From Bradysia coprophila (taxonomy: Eukaryota; Arthropoda; Insecta; Diptera; Sciaridae): a DNA stretch of 64,000 nt. The stretch is from assembly GCF_014529535.1 (NCBI RefSeq), contig NW_023503584.1, forward strand, positions 2,998,415-3,062,414, read 5' to 3'. Shown in pieces: positions 1 to 16,828 of this stretch. Each line of letters begins with the position of its first letter. Position 1 is the first letter of the stretch. Position numbers and translations under genes: made by a program. Under the pieces are notes generated by a model. It was not told the DNA's origin. It did not search any database and saw only the letters and a list, made by a program, of their open reading frames with translations.

Positions 1-14
1 GTTGAGAATTCATC
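1..14 (+). other. Hex: End of the hexokinase 5' non-coding exon
   Basis: The first 14 bases run into a perfect donor (GTAAGT at 15-20). If spliced to the acceptor ending at 279, the frame of the hexokinase meets a TGA six bases into the window. No methionine lies between that stop and the ATG at 283, so this exon is read as 5' UTR. The rest of the exon and the promoter lie outside the window. Confidence 0.5.
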
Positions 15-282
15 GTAAGTTAAGACTTCCTAAGACTAAAGAAATTTCAAAAACCAAATTTTTGCTGCTCCATCAATTTTTTTCAATATTTTAGTAGGCT
101 CGAATCGTCAATACTTGCGAGTCTCCGAGAACTAGTTCACGACAAATCGTTAGACATCTGAAGAGTTATGTTTCCGGGATAGACACATAGGAATCTCTTA
201 AAAGTTACTATAAGTTGCGTATACTGATACGCAACAAAGCCATAGCCGAATTTATGGAGTTTTGATTGATCTATTTCAGATC

Positions 283-1902
283 ATGAATATCCTTCAGCAG
301 TTGATTCTGACCAAAGAAAAAACCGAAAAGGTTGACGAAACATTTACCAATGAAGTGAATTTAGCTCTAACCGAACAGCCATCCTCACTGCAAATGGAAA
401 ACACATACATACCGGAATTGCCCAATGGAACAGGTTCTTATTTCACAGAAAGTCCTTCGACCGTTTCGTCAAATTTAAATAAATTTTGTAGAAGACGGTC
501 AATTTTTGGCATTGGATTTAGGTGGTACCAATTTCCGAGCGATCCTATTGCACCTGGAACATGGGAACGTTATTCGCGAGGAAGTTAAACGTTACCACAT
601 ACCAGACGAATTGAGAACTGGCTCTGGCCTAAAGTTATTTGATTTTCTAGCTGAATGTCTAGTGGACTTTGTCTCTGAACAGGATTTAGAAGATGTGCCA
701 CTACCCTTGGGCTTCACATTTTCATTTCCAATGTCGCATCACTCGTTAGATTCTGGTTACCTGGTCACATGGACTAAAACATTTAACTGTCCGGATGTTG
801 TTAATATGGACGTTGTTAAATTATTGCAACAGTCGTTAGAAAAGTACGGACACAATCATATTGAGGTGATGGCTATATTGAACGATACAACAGGAACATT
901 GGTAAGGGGCGAACGTGATTTACGAAATCCATGATTCAAATAACAATTTCCATGTAGGTCGAGGGCGCACGTATAGATAATCGAACACGAATCGGTATTG
1001 TCCTGGGCACGGGAAGTAATGCCTGTTATGTTGAGCGCGCTGACCGTGTTCAGCATTGGGAAACGGAGCGTCACAACGAACATCATGTCATCATTAATAT
1101 TGAGTGGGGAGCATTTGGTGATAATGGTTCGTTAGATTTCCTTAAAACTGAATTTGATCGTTCGCTAGATTTGAGATCATTGCTGGCTACGTCGTTTACG
1201 TTAGTATTTTGGGTTATAGGTTAGCGATAGACGCTGAACAATGACGTTGTTGTATTTCAAACAGGTTCGAGAAATACATCAGTGGGAATTACCTTGGAGA
1301 ATTAGTCCGAACCGTTCTTGAAACGCTTTGGGACAAAAAACTTTTTCTGACAAAAGCGCCGCCCGAACTTTTCCCGCTCGAATGGAATTTCACTTCAGAT
1401 TTAATTTCACTCATCGAACAGTAATCAACTAAGAAGCTAATATCAAACACTTTTCAACTTCCTCGTCATTACAGAGACACCATTGACGGTCAACAGCACC
1501 GAATCAAAAAAATTCTTAGCGATTTCGGTTATGAGCAACGTCATTACGATGACGACGATTTGGCTACCATTCAGTTTGTTTCAGCGTTGACATCATATCG
1601 AGCCGCTAAACTGGTCTCTATCACCACAGCTATTATGTTAAATCGCATGGATGAGGAAGATATAACTATTGCTATTGATGGTTCACTTTACAAGCATCAT
1701 CCTCGTATGAAAACTTGGTTGGAGGACATAATCGCTGAGCGTGCTCCTAATAAATTGGTAAGTAAAGTTAATTTTTTGGCTGTTCAGTGTACTGAGTTCT
1801 GATCATCTGCAGTTTCGATTAATTTTGGCCGAAGATGGTAGTGGTAAAGGTGCTGGGCTCGCGGCAGCCATTGCAGTGAGAGTGAGCAAGTGTAGAGAAT
1901 GA
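283..1902 (+). CDS. Hex: Hexokinase, divergent single-unit insect form
   Basis: ATP-dependent hexose kinase, the cytosolic first step of glycolysis. Six exons were joined by hand: 283-433, 492-901, 958-1199, 1265-1420, 1475-1757 and 1813-1902, giving 443 aa. All introns are 53-65 bp with GT...AG ends and matching phases. Hallmarks in order: LDLGGTNFR (about residues 58-66), TFSFP, NDTTGT with the catalytic Asp near 182, VLGTGSNACY, EWGAFGDNG with the sugar-binding Glu near 236, DGSLYKHHP, and AEDGSGKGAG near 421-430, the phosphate-binding loop of the large lobe. The length fits a 50-kDa insect hexokinase. ATG 283 was chosen because a stop precedes it in the spliced frame. Oddities: the usual WTKG reads WTKT, the usual Cys after TFSFP is Met, and the TMMxCAY segment is shortened. 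This suggests a diverged paralogue and not the main housekeeping enzyme. The glucose-contacting Thr-Lys and Asn-Asp pairs are kept, so it may still be active. Confidence 0.93.
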
Positions 1903-2003
1903 TTCCACTAGACATGGTTTTTGCAAATTTTATCCAAAGCATGAGTTCTTAGTCACTACAACTCGAAAATTTATTGTTTTATATTATGTGCAGCCATCTC
2001 AAT

Positions 2004-2009
2004 AATAAA
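2004..2009 (+). terminator. Poly(A) signal of hexokinase
   Basis: AATAAA lies about 100 bp after the hexokinase stop codon, a normal distance for a short insect 3' UTR. The motif is common by chance in AT-rich DNA, so its use is inferred from position only. Confidence 0.5.
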
Positions 2010-2872
2010 TACTTTTGTTTTGACGAAAACTTGCATTTTTGATGGAGTTTTTTTAATGATTGTGATTACAACAAAGTCCGCGCAAAACTTCTCATTAGAG
2101 TTACCTTTTGCAACGACTATGTCATCTACAAACTTAAAAAGTCATTTCAATATCTTTCATCTACTAAAAGAAGATGTGCAATCTCATCGTCTATTAACCC
2201 TTTCGAAACAGTAAGTATAACATCAGTTTAACTATCGGATCTATTACTTAACTCGGTCTAAGAATTTTATAATCTTAGGATTGATATCAAGTCTTGTACT
2301 TCATTTATTGAACAAGTTTTTTTTTATTTTTGATATATAAGACCGCATTAGTTAGAGCCTGTCCGTTTACTTCTGCAGTCATTGTCGGTAACAAATGATA
2401 TCCGTAATTTACAGGTTACCTTCAGGGAAACTTTGCCAGGCTTGGGACTGGCCGAAAGAACTTAAATCAGTAAATTTGTGTGAATATGAGTTTCCATAAT
2501 TAAGATTCCTCAAAGCGTTAGTAAACCACTTAACAAGGCACTGGATTTCAAAAGGGAAATCCGCTAAAATTTGAAAGAATCCTTTAGAATATTAACAAAA
2601 TCCTCGAAATTGTAAAAATATTTTATAGAAAGTCCACAGAGGATTTTCAATAACAAAAATCTGAACTGAACTTTATTTCAGGTCGGGTCAAAATTCAATT
2701 AGATATCGTAGAGGGGTCAAAGTTTCCGAAATAAGCTTTTTCTTGTGTAAAACTTCAAATTTCTCTGTCCAATTTATGTATTTTATGGTGACTGAACCAG
2801 GTTTTGAAAGGTTGATTCAATATCTAAAATCGGTTTAACAAGAAGCCTTTTAGCGATCGGATACTTTTTAGA
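2010..2872. other. AT-rich spacer downstream of hexokinase
   Basis: No supported gene. About 2540-2660 contains a degenerate run of short AAATCC/GGATTT-like units, also seen at 3930-4120, 15350-15450, 54960-55240 and 62760-62960. It looks like a dispersed, decayed low-complexity repeat. Confidence 0.5.
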
Positions 2873-3640
2873 CCCGTACGAAGTACTGGGGTCTTTCCGT
2901 CCGTCCGTCCGTCCGTCCGTCCGTCCGTCCGTCCGTCCGTCCGTCCGTCCGTCCGTCCGTCCGTCTGTCTGTCTGTCTGTCTGCACGATAACTTGAGTAA
3001 AACGCATCCGATTTTGAAAATTCTTTTTTTCCCCGTTTGGTAATGTCAAAAGACAGGCTAAGTTCGAAGATGAGTGATTTTGGATCGACCCCTCCTGAGC
3101 TGGGGCCCAATAAGTGCTTTACGGTTTTTCGAAGATATCGTTTTAGCTTTATTTTCGGTTTCCTAACAAAATGGCTGCCGGCGGCCATATTGGATTTTAG
3201 TAAAATTGAAGTATCTTGAGGAAAATGGTTCTTAGAGAGTTTCTGTTAACAGAGAAGTAATCGGTTATGTGTGGGGGGTTTTAGGAATCCCGTATGTGGA
3301 CTTCTATATATATCTATATACAGCTATATTGAGCAAGATACAGGCATGTAGAGCTACATAATAGCAAATTCATTTGTGGAATGTTTATTTATTGTGAAAT
3401 AGAGGTAAATATAGCGGTATATAGCTGTTTAAATAGGAATTTATGAAATTTGACTTCGTACGGGGCTGTCTATATTGCCTCCGGCAATTTAATTGTATAT
3501 GATAACAAGGCAAAGAGTGGATAATGTAAGTGATTTAAAAGGAAGAATAGTTTTTCAGCAGAGAAGAAAATGAAGTAAGAGAAATGAAGAGTTTCACATT
3601 AAAGGCTTTTGATACGAATAGGTGTTTCGTACGGGTCGGC
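2873..3640. repeat. Interspersed element bounded by CCCGTACGAAGT inverted repeats
   Basis: CCCGTACGAAGT at 2873-2884 is repeated in exact inverted orientation at 3453-3464, and another inverted copy of GACCCGTACGAA lies near 3626-3638. Between them are a long tetranucleotide tract and a G+C-richer block (3055-3200) that includes ATGGCTGCCGGCGGCCAT, unlike the surrounding spacer. Reading frames across the block are short. It is best read as a non-autonomous mobile element of unknown class. The outer limit (3464 or 3640) is uncertain. Confidence 0.5.
2896..2983. repeat. (TCCG)n / (TCTG)n microsatellite
   Basis: About 17 uninterrupted TCCG units pass into about 5 TCTG units. The change from C to T in one arm suggests the array diverged by a single founder substitution followed by slippage. 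It sits just inside the left inverted repeat of the element at 2873, so it probably arose within that element. Confidence 0.95.
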
Positions 3641-4150
3641 GTTAGCTATGTTTAACTGCCTGTTTGATGACTGAGGTTTCCACATGCATCACAAAGCTCA
3701 CTCAAAGAATAACAAGCAATTTTACCAGTTTTTTTTTAACTTTATCTTTGATTTTGATTTGCATAAAGTTCGTGTCATTAATAAGCAAATTTGTGTCAAA
3801 CACTGGGTTTGAATATTGAACAAAAGAAGTAAAATATTAGGTTTTTATATAGTGAAAAGAGACAAGGCATCCGACGAGGGGGAAACTACGCGAGAAAACT
3901 CTGACACACGTACTTCCTAGGGTCAGATATTTGTAAATTTCGTTGACAAAAGATTTTCCAAAAGAAAATTTCTTGGATTTTCGAGGATTGTCAGATCTTT
4001 CTCCAAAGATTTACAGAGGGTTTTTACGGATTCTGAAATTTTGTATGATTTTCTCAACTTTTAAGGATTATCTATTCTTTTGATTGGTTTTCTTGAGGAT
4101 TTTCTATGTATTTTCTAAGCAGTGGGCGAAAACACATAAAAGTAGCTGAA
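3641..4150. other. Spacer with decayed GGATTTTC-type repeats
   Basis: No gene seen. About 3930-4120 is made of imperfect units around TTTTCGAGGATT and TTTCTTGGATTTTC, related to the tracts at 15350, 54960 and 62760. No intact reading frame of note. Confidence 0.4.
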
Positions 4151-4413
4151 TTTCATCGATCATGGCAGAGAACTAGATCGAATCGAGCAACTAATAGTGC
4201 TTAGTGACATATTTTTGGCCAAGACATTCTTTAAAGCGATTTTTTACCATGAAGCCATGATAATTATGTTGTCTACTGTATTTTTGGACATTTTGACAAA
4301 AATGAGCCATCATTGTAAAAAATCGATTTAAAGAATATCTCGGCCAAAAATATGTCACTAAGTTCTACGAAACTTTCATCGATCATAACAGAGGGTTGTA
4401 TCGAATCGAATAG
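4151..4413. repeat. Palindromic MITE-like element with flanking direct repeats
   Basis: Arms at about 4200-4247 and 4317-4361 are inverted copies of each other, both containing TTAGTGACATATTTTTGGCC or its complement with few mismatches; the loop is about 70 bp. Outside the arms, about 40 bp beginning TTTCATCGATCA recur in direct orientation at 4151-4190 and 4374-4413. Such long direct flanks are not a normal target-site duplication. Confidence 0.7.
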
Positions 4414-5140
4414 CTGCTGAATCACATCAATTATAAATTTGAGGACTTTCTTTCTGAATATTACGAAGGATTACTTAAAGATTTTCATATTCATATCTGC
4501 CCCTCGCCTAGTTCCATTGCCGTCTATTGGCGCAGTACTTCATTCTTTTACTTCGTTTTCGTTTGAAAGATATTTGAGCTGAGCTTTGTGGAAAAATTAT
4601 AATAATCAGAACACAGTCAGCCAAGCGTCGAGTGTGGTTCATTAAAGTTTATCGAAGGTACCCTCTGGTCAGTTTTCAACCAGCCCAACAATGCCCGACT
4701 TAATGCACCATACATTATGTTCATGTACGTTATGCACACACTCGAGAAACTTGTCATCACATTCTAATCTTTGACAAGTCATTCCGGTGCGTAGGTGCAG
4801 CGGATGTACCAGCTACCTTTGAAAATTCCCTTCCTGGACTATTCTGGGCTAATATAACCAAACATGTCTTGTCAACATCAGAAGCCTCAGCCAACTTTTC
4901 AACGATTTTTGGAAAAAAAAAATCAGTTTTTGGCCTTGAGCCTAATCGATTCGGATTAAAGAACACCCATGTAAAGGTTTTTTATGAAGGTACCAAAACG
5001 ATTTGTTTGCTGCCCTTGGCCGCAACCTTGTCGGCACTTCAATTTTTTCATATGATTTAGGACACTCCTGATTGAGGAGACAAATAGTTGATTTCACACA
5101 AAAAAATGTCAATACAAAATAAAATCCAACGCAGAAATTT
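4414..5140. other. Spacer without a supported gene
   Basis: A 70-codon open stretch on the - strand (4757-4966) overlaps a 63-codon one on the + strand. Neither has recognisable motifs or flanking splice sites, so neither is called a gene. From about 5140 the sequence becomes very T-rich. Confidence 0.4.
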
Positions 5141-6002
5141 ATTCAGTTTTTTTTCTTTAATCCAACGGTTAAAACGAACATTGTGTGCCGTTCATATCTT
5201 TTTAAAATGATTTTTCTTTCTTTTTATTGGTTTTTTTTTAATCAAGAAATTATTAAATATTTTTTTTATAATTTTTTTTGTTGTAACAATTTTTTTTCAT
5301 TTTATTTTTTCTTGTTTCTTTTTTTTTCTTTTCTTTTTATTTTCAAATGATTACACATTTATTATAAAGTTTTATTAAAGAGAAAAATAAATAAAGGACA
5401 ACTCTTCGTTTTCATGTTCATTTTCTTTCTTTTCATTTCTTTTGCTTTGTTTATTATGTTGTATCAATTAGCGTTAAGTTAATAAATAAAATCATCATCG
5501 GATATCGTTCTGAACAATTAACAGAAGTTTTTATTGCTTGACAGACGAACATAAATATAATTTTTTTTTTCCTTTCATCAACATTCAAAATGATAAGTCA
5601 GACAAGTCGCATTTTTTTTGCACGGTTTTTCTTTTATCAAATTTTCCGATTTATAGTGCCGAAAAATTAACAATTAAAAATTGGTTTGGAAACTTGATAA
5701 AAAGAAATTTTGTTTTAAAAAAGAAATTTAGTATCCTGTTGTTGTATACGTAGAATGATGTACAATACACCACATGTTACAGTATCCTAAAATGTAGCAG
5801 GAGAAATAAAATTCTTATCAAAATAATTCATAAAAATTTTCGGCGAAAAGATGTCACTCCAATATTTGCCATCTATTGTGTGTAATTATTAACTTCACTT
5901 TCGGTTGTCATTATCTTTTTTCTGGTTTTTCTTTTCATTTTCTTTCTGTTTTGTTTTTTTTTGTTTTTAGATAAAAATTTTACAATTACAAATTTGCTGA
6001 AA
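5141..6002 (-). other. Usp7: Probable USP7 3' UTR, A-rich on the coding strand
   Basis: The stretch after the USP7 stop codon is dominated by T-runs on the given strand (A-runs in the transcript). A possible poly(A) signal is AATAAA read on the - strand at 5530-5535, but several near-copies exist, so the real end cannot be fixed by eye. Confidence 0.4.
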
Positions 6003-13189
<7,187 letters not shown>

Positions 13190-14477
13190 TTTCGGAATAG
13201 TTGGACGAGCCAGTTGTTCGAATTTTATTTTTTACTGCTCCAGTGTAAAATCACTAATTGTTGTATCGTTGGCGTGTATCCGACCGGTGCCTTTCGAATT
13301 TAACAGTTTTTGTCTTAGAGTCAACCACAGAACGTCTTAAATACGGGTTACGAATCAGCGCTGAATTGAAATATTTGCGCCTTTCACGTAAACACAAGCT
13401 ACCGTCATATACGCCTAATTACCGCAATTTTAACCTGAAACAATGAATTATCGCATCCATTAATATTGCAATCGTCGAATTGTAAAGAAAATGTGAAATG
13501 AGTTTGGTGTGTTTCGTGCGGTGTGAATATTTTCCAGTCGTATATGAATTTCTCCAACGAAATTCGATTTTTCACAATTACGCTTTATTCCGTCATATTT
13601 ATCGGTATGTTAAGTACATTAGTAATCAATTTCCTTAGTAATTCACCAGTACTTCCCGTTACATTTTACTTTGTGCCGCAATGCTATAACGGGAGTGGAA
13701 ATCACAAAGTAAATCGAACAAATTTGACTGAGAAAATGAAATTCATTTTCATCGTGAGCATTGGCAAAATTCCAAAAAAGAAAAGAAAAATGGAAAATCA
13801 GACAACGTCAAATCGGTGACGAATGAGAAATTGACTGCAGTGAAGTTAAAGGAAAATGTTTCATCAACAAAATCATTTTCTCAATGAATTTAATCGTTCG
13901 CAATTTCTGGTCTCTTGTGTGTTTTTGTTTTATGACTTGGTTGTGCACCATTTTTCGACCACAACAAATAAATTTACGTTTTTACGTTCAGACCGACATT
14001 ATTTCGATTGAAAAGACAAACGATCGAAATAAACACGCAGAGCGGGGAAAATTGAAATTAATTTGACAAAGAAAATTGCTGAATTCTTTCAACCCGGCAT
14101 GAACTAGTGAGAATGAAAATCCATGATAAAACCGCACACCGTCTACATTGCCATCACAAAGACGCAAACACTTTTCAGCGATAAAACACTTAAATTTACG
14201 AAACCCTTTGCCTCAATCACATACGAAATCCCGTCATTAGATTTCTGTTTACCTTTTCACGCGTTTATTCAAACTAAATCGAAGATTTACAACCACAAAA
14301 ATTTAGTTTTCTCTTATTGTATCGTGAAGTATATTAAATTCTAAAAGTTACTCCATTTTGATTTCGTTTGATAGATGTTCACTGAACTAGAATTTTTTTT
14401 TCACTCGATCTGCGCATACATATGTTTCGAAGTACGTTCAATATTTTGGCGCGAAATATGAATGGCATGAGACAAAA
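13190..14477. other. USP7 upstream region and spacer
   Basis: Holds the USP7 promoter and 5' UTR, which cannot be delimited by eye. No clear TATA box at a useful distance. Several open stretches of 60-98 codons occur, but their composition is that of AT-rich non-coding DNA and they carry no recognised motif. Confidence 0.4.
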
Positions 14478-14684
14478 CCAATGAAAGTGTAAAACAGGTA
14501 TGGTCTATTGTCCGCACGGAGCAATGAAAATGTAAAACAGGTATGGTTTATTGTCCACCCGGAGGACATAAAAATTTGATTTTCGTACTTAAACGCACTC
14601 ATTTTTATATTATTTTGACATAAAATGTGAGTGCGTTTAAGTCGAATTCGCCCATCGACCGTACCTGTTCTAGACTTTCATTGG
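14478..14684. repeat. Palindromic MITE with a duplicated left end
   Basis: Ends are CCAATGAAAGT... and its inverted copy ...ACTTTCATTGG. The left end motif (CAATGAAAATGTAAAACAGG and following bases) occurs twice in tandem, 43 bp apart, and once inverted at the right. Inner arms carry ACTTAAACGCACTCA and its complement. A related, more decayed copy lies at 37389-37545, sharing ATATTATTTTGAC and CGACCATACCTG. Confidence 0.75.
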
Positions 14685-14702
14685 ACAAAACGAGACAAAA
14701 AC

Positions 14703-14925
14703 CCAAGGTTCTGAAATAACAGGTTAAGACACTCTGAGTTGATCATGAAGGCAGTGACATAAAAATTTCTTTGTGGTTTGGGAAAATCTATAAGACTATT
14801 TCAATTTAACAAAAGAAAGGTTTTCTTCAAGTTGACTTTTCATTTCACTCAATATGAGTGAGTGCGTTTTACACATTTGATGCCACCCTTCGTTAGTGTC
14901 TTAACCTACTCTTTCAGAACCTTGG
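14703..14925. repeat. MITE with about 31-bp terminal inverted repeats
   Basis: The left end CCAAGGTTCTGAAATAACAG and following bases to AAGACACT are matched in inverted orientation by the right end, with three mismatches in 31 bp. Total length is 223 bp with no coding capacity, which is standard MITE architecture. It sits 18 bp from the MITE ending at 14684, so the two may form a nested or clustered insertion. Confidence 0.8.
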
Positions 14926-15601
14926 TAAAACTTGCAAATAACACTCCAATTTTCAGTATTATTACGTTCTGATGCCCGTGCACACAATACACGCAATATT
15001 TATTTGAGTTTAAATGTTCGCCTATATATTGGTTCCTTAGTCCTCCCCGTAGTTGGTTGTTCTTTTTTTAGTGAGGAACACTAGCGTCACGAACTCCACT
15101 AACGCTCCGTTCATGATTCCACTAACAATAAGGTCCTAAACAAAAACACTCAACGCGGATGTAAAACATTCCAGCACAATACACAACCTTTTCTTACTTA
15201 GATCAGCTAAAGTATATTTTGAGTAACCTGTCGCTGAGGCTTTGCAATGATCCCTTTCCCCTAAAGGTTTTCTCCTAAAAGTTAGAATATACGCTGAGAA
15301 TACTCACCTCTATGCATCATTAAAAAGTGCTGTAGACTTTCGAGATTTTTTTCGCGTAAAATTTCCGAAATTCTAGAAAATCAAGAAAACATCACAAAAA
15401 TGCAAGAAATTTTCTTTAAATTTATGTCGATTTTCTTGGTTTTCTCGAATCTTATCTGTTTCCCGTTTACATCATTGTATCTCGTATGAATTTTTGACGC
15501 GTGAAAATATTTTTTGGGGAAAATTTATTTTTGGTAAGTGAAAATCAACCCATTAAAACATTTTCGATATTATCGTTCCTGACGATATTGACCGTGTAGA
15601 A
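14926..15601. other. Spacer without a supported gene
   Basis: No gene or RNA recognised. About 15340-15470 is a decayed AAAATC/GATTTT low-complexity tract that is partly self-complementary. Confidence 0.4.
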
Positions 15602-15893
15602 ATGTCGCCTCTCCGCTCTGGGTCTGTAAGTCATTATGAGTCATTTCGCAAAAACTTCGAACAGTCGGTATTCAAGCTGACGGCGATCCAACCGAGCTAT
15701 GGCTCAAATGAATCCTCGTTCAATTCTGAAAATATTTTCTCCGGAGTTGTCGTGAAAATCGTTTTTTATCAATAGCTCCAACATGCGAGATGTGAATGAT
15801 GTCAAATTGTGTACGCTTATGAAGGTCGATGAGCTGAATATTATTGACCAACAAACGCCGATGTTCGACCCATCCAGCCGCCACAACAAGTGA
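15602..15893 (+). pseudogene. Broken coding relic of unknown family
   Basis: This block is G+C-richer than its surroundings and reads like protein. An ATG at 15602 opens 57 codons (start MSPLRSGSVSHYESF) ending at TAG 15773-15775. Ten bases later another frame continues with MRDVNDVKLCTLMKVDELN and more, to TGA at 15891-15893. Short protein-like pieces continue in shifted frames to about 16040. This is what a frameshifted gene or retrogene fragment looks like. A very short intron ending at 15775 (ATAG) is less likely. The family is not recognised, and whether any part is expressed is unknown. Confidence 0.4.
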
Positions 15894-16043
15894 AAAATCT
15901 CGAGAAAACCGAAATTTTTGAAGGGCTCTTCAAAAAAGATCTATGGCTCATCTTCTGGCTGGTGTGAAGAAATGCCCAAGGAAATGCCATAAAAAATCGT
16001 ATGAAGAAAGCAAGGAAGATAGGCCAAAACGGACAAAAGGTAC

Positions 16044-16428
16044 TTAAGAGGAATCTACACATGGCTAAATTGTTGCCTACATTTCGGGACAAAATTATTA
16101 TTATTTTAATGATAATTTTGGAAAAAGTACAACCATCGTTAGGTGTTAAAATGTGTTAACTTTCAGTAAAAGTTTAAATGTTTGTGGTGATGTAACCCAG
16201 TCCGAGGAAACTCAATATTTCACGAAAATTGACACATATTTTGAGTTTTCTCGGAGTTAGGTTACATCACTACAAACATTTTAATTTTTGTTGAAAACAA
16301 ACACATTTTAACATCATCTCATGGTCGAACTTTTTCGAAAAAGGATGCGACTCCAAAATTATCATCAAAATAATAAATTTTGCCCCGAAATATAGGCAAC
16401 AATTTAGCAATGTGTAGATTGGTCTTAA
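16044..16428. mobile_element. Palindromic MITE flanked by TTAA
   Basis: The whole 385 bp is one long imperfect palindrome. The left end TTAAGAGGAATCTACACAT is matched by the inverted right end ATGTGTAGATTGGTCTTAA, and similarity continues through the arms (GCTAAATTGTTGCCTAC; TTTGTGGTGATGTAACC) to a short loop. TTAA at both ends is what piggyBac-type insertion leaves, though TTAA could equally be the start of the repeat. Relatives lie at 55986-56379 and, partially, at 17163-17614. It lies 400 bp beyond the end of the proctolin gene. Confidence 0.8.
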
Positions 16429-16769
16429 TTGGCGTCTCTTCAAATTCTCGAGATTTTTCCTATCACTTTAGCGATTAAATTTTTTTAGATTTTACTTTGG
16501 CCCAATTTTTGATGCTCACAGTCATTAAGAAAATAAGAACACTTTTGAGGGAAAACATTTCGTTTACATTTATTTTTCAAGAAAAATATTGAATTTTACT
16601 TAAATAATTTATTGTCAAGTATTTTTTTAAAAAAACGATAAATAATTATCTCTTTCCATAATATGTAAAAGGCTCCCATCCAGCCAATGGGATTATCACT
16701 TTTAATTCATTTGAATGCAATTATGTCGATCACAATATTTATTCATACTTTTTTAGAAGCGCGATCAAA

Positions 16770-16775
16770 TTTATT
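16770..16775 (-). terminator. Poly(A) signal of the proctolin gene
   Basis: AATAAA on the - strand, about 55 bp after the proctolin stop codon. Placement is typical for a short neuropeptide transcript. Confidence 0.5.
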
Positions 16776-16828
16776 TATTTAATATGTGATGTAAATTGAC
16801 GACTTCACGTAGAAAATCGATGTAGAAA

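Noticed and set aside
856..1086. Antisense open stretch over hexokinase exons
   Set aside because: It is the complement of well-conserved hexokinase coding sequence and has no motif of its own.
2783..3188. Frames with TDGRTDGRTDG-type repeats
   Set aside because: They only translate the TCCG microsatellite and carry no other protein signal.
4757..4966. - strand 69-codon frame with balanced composition
   Set aside because: It lacks motifs, splice context and a clear start. It overlaps another frame on the + strand, and no homologue could be recognised by eye.
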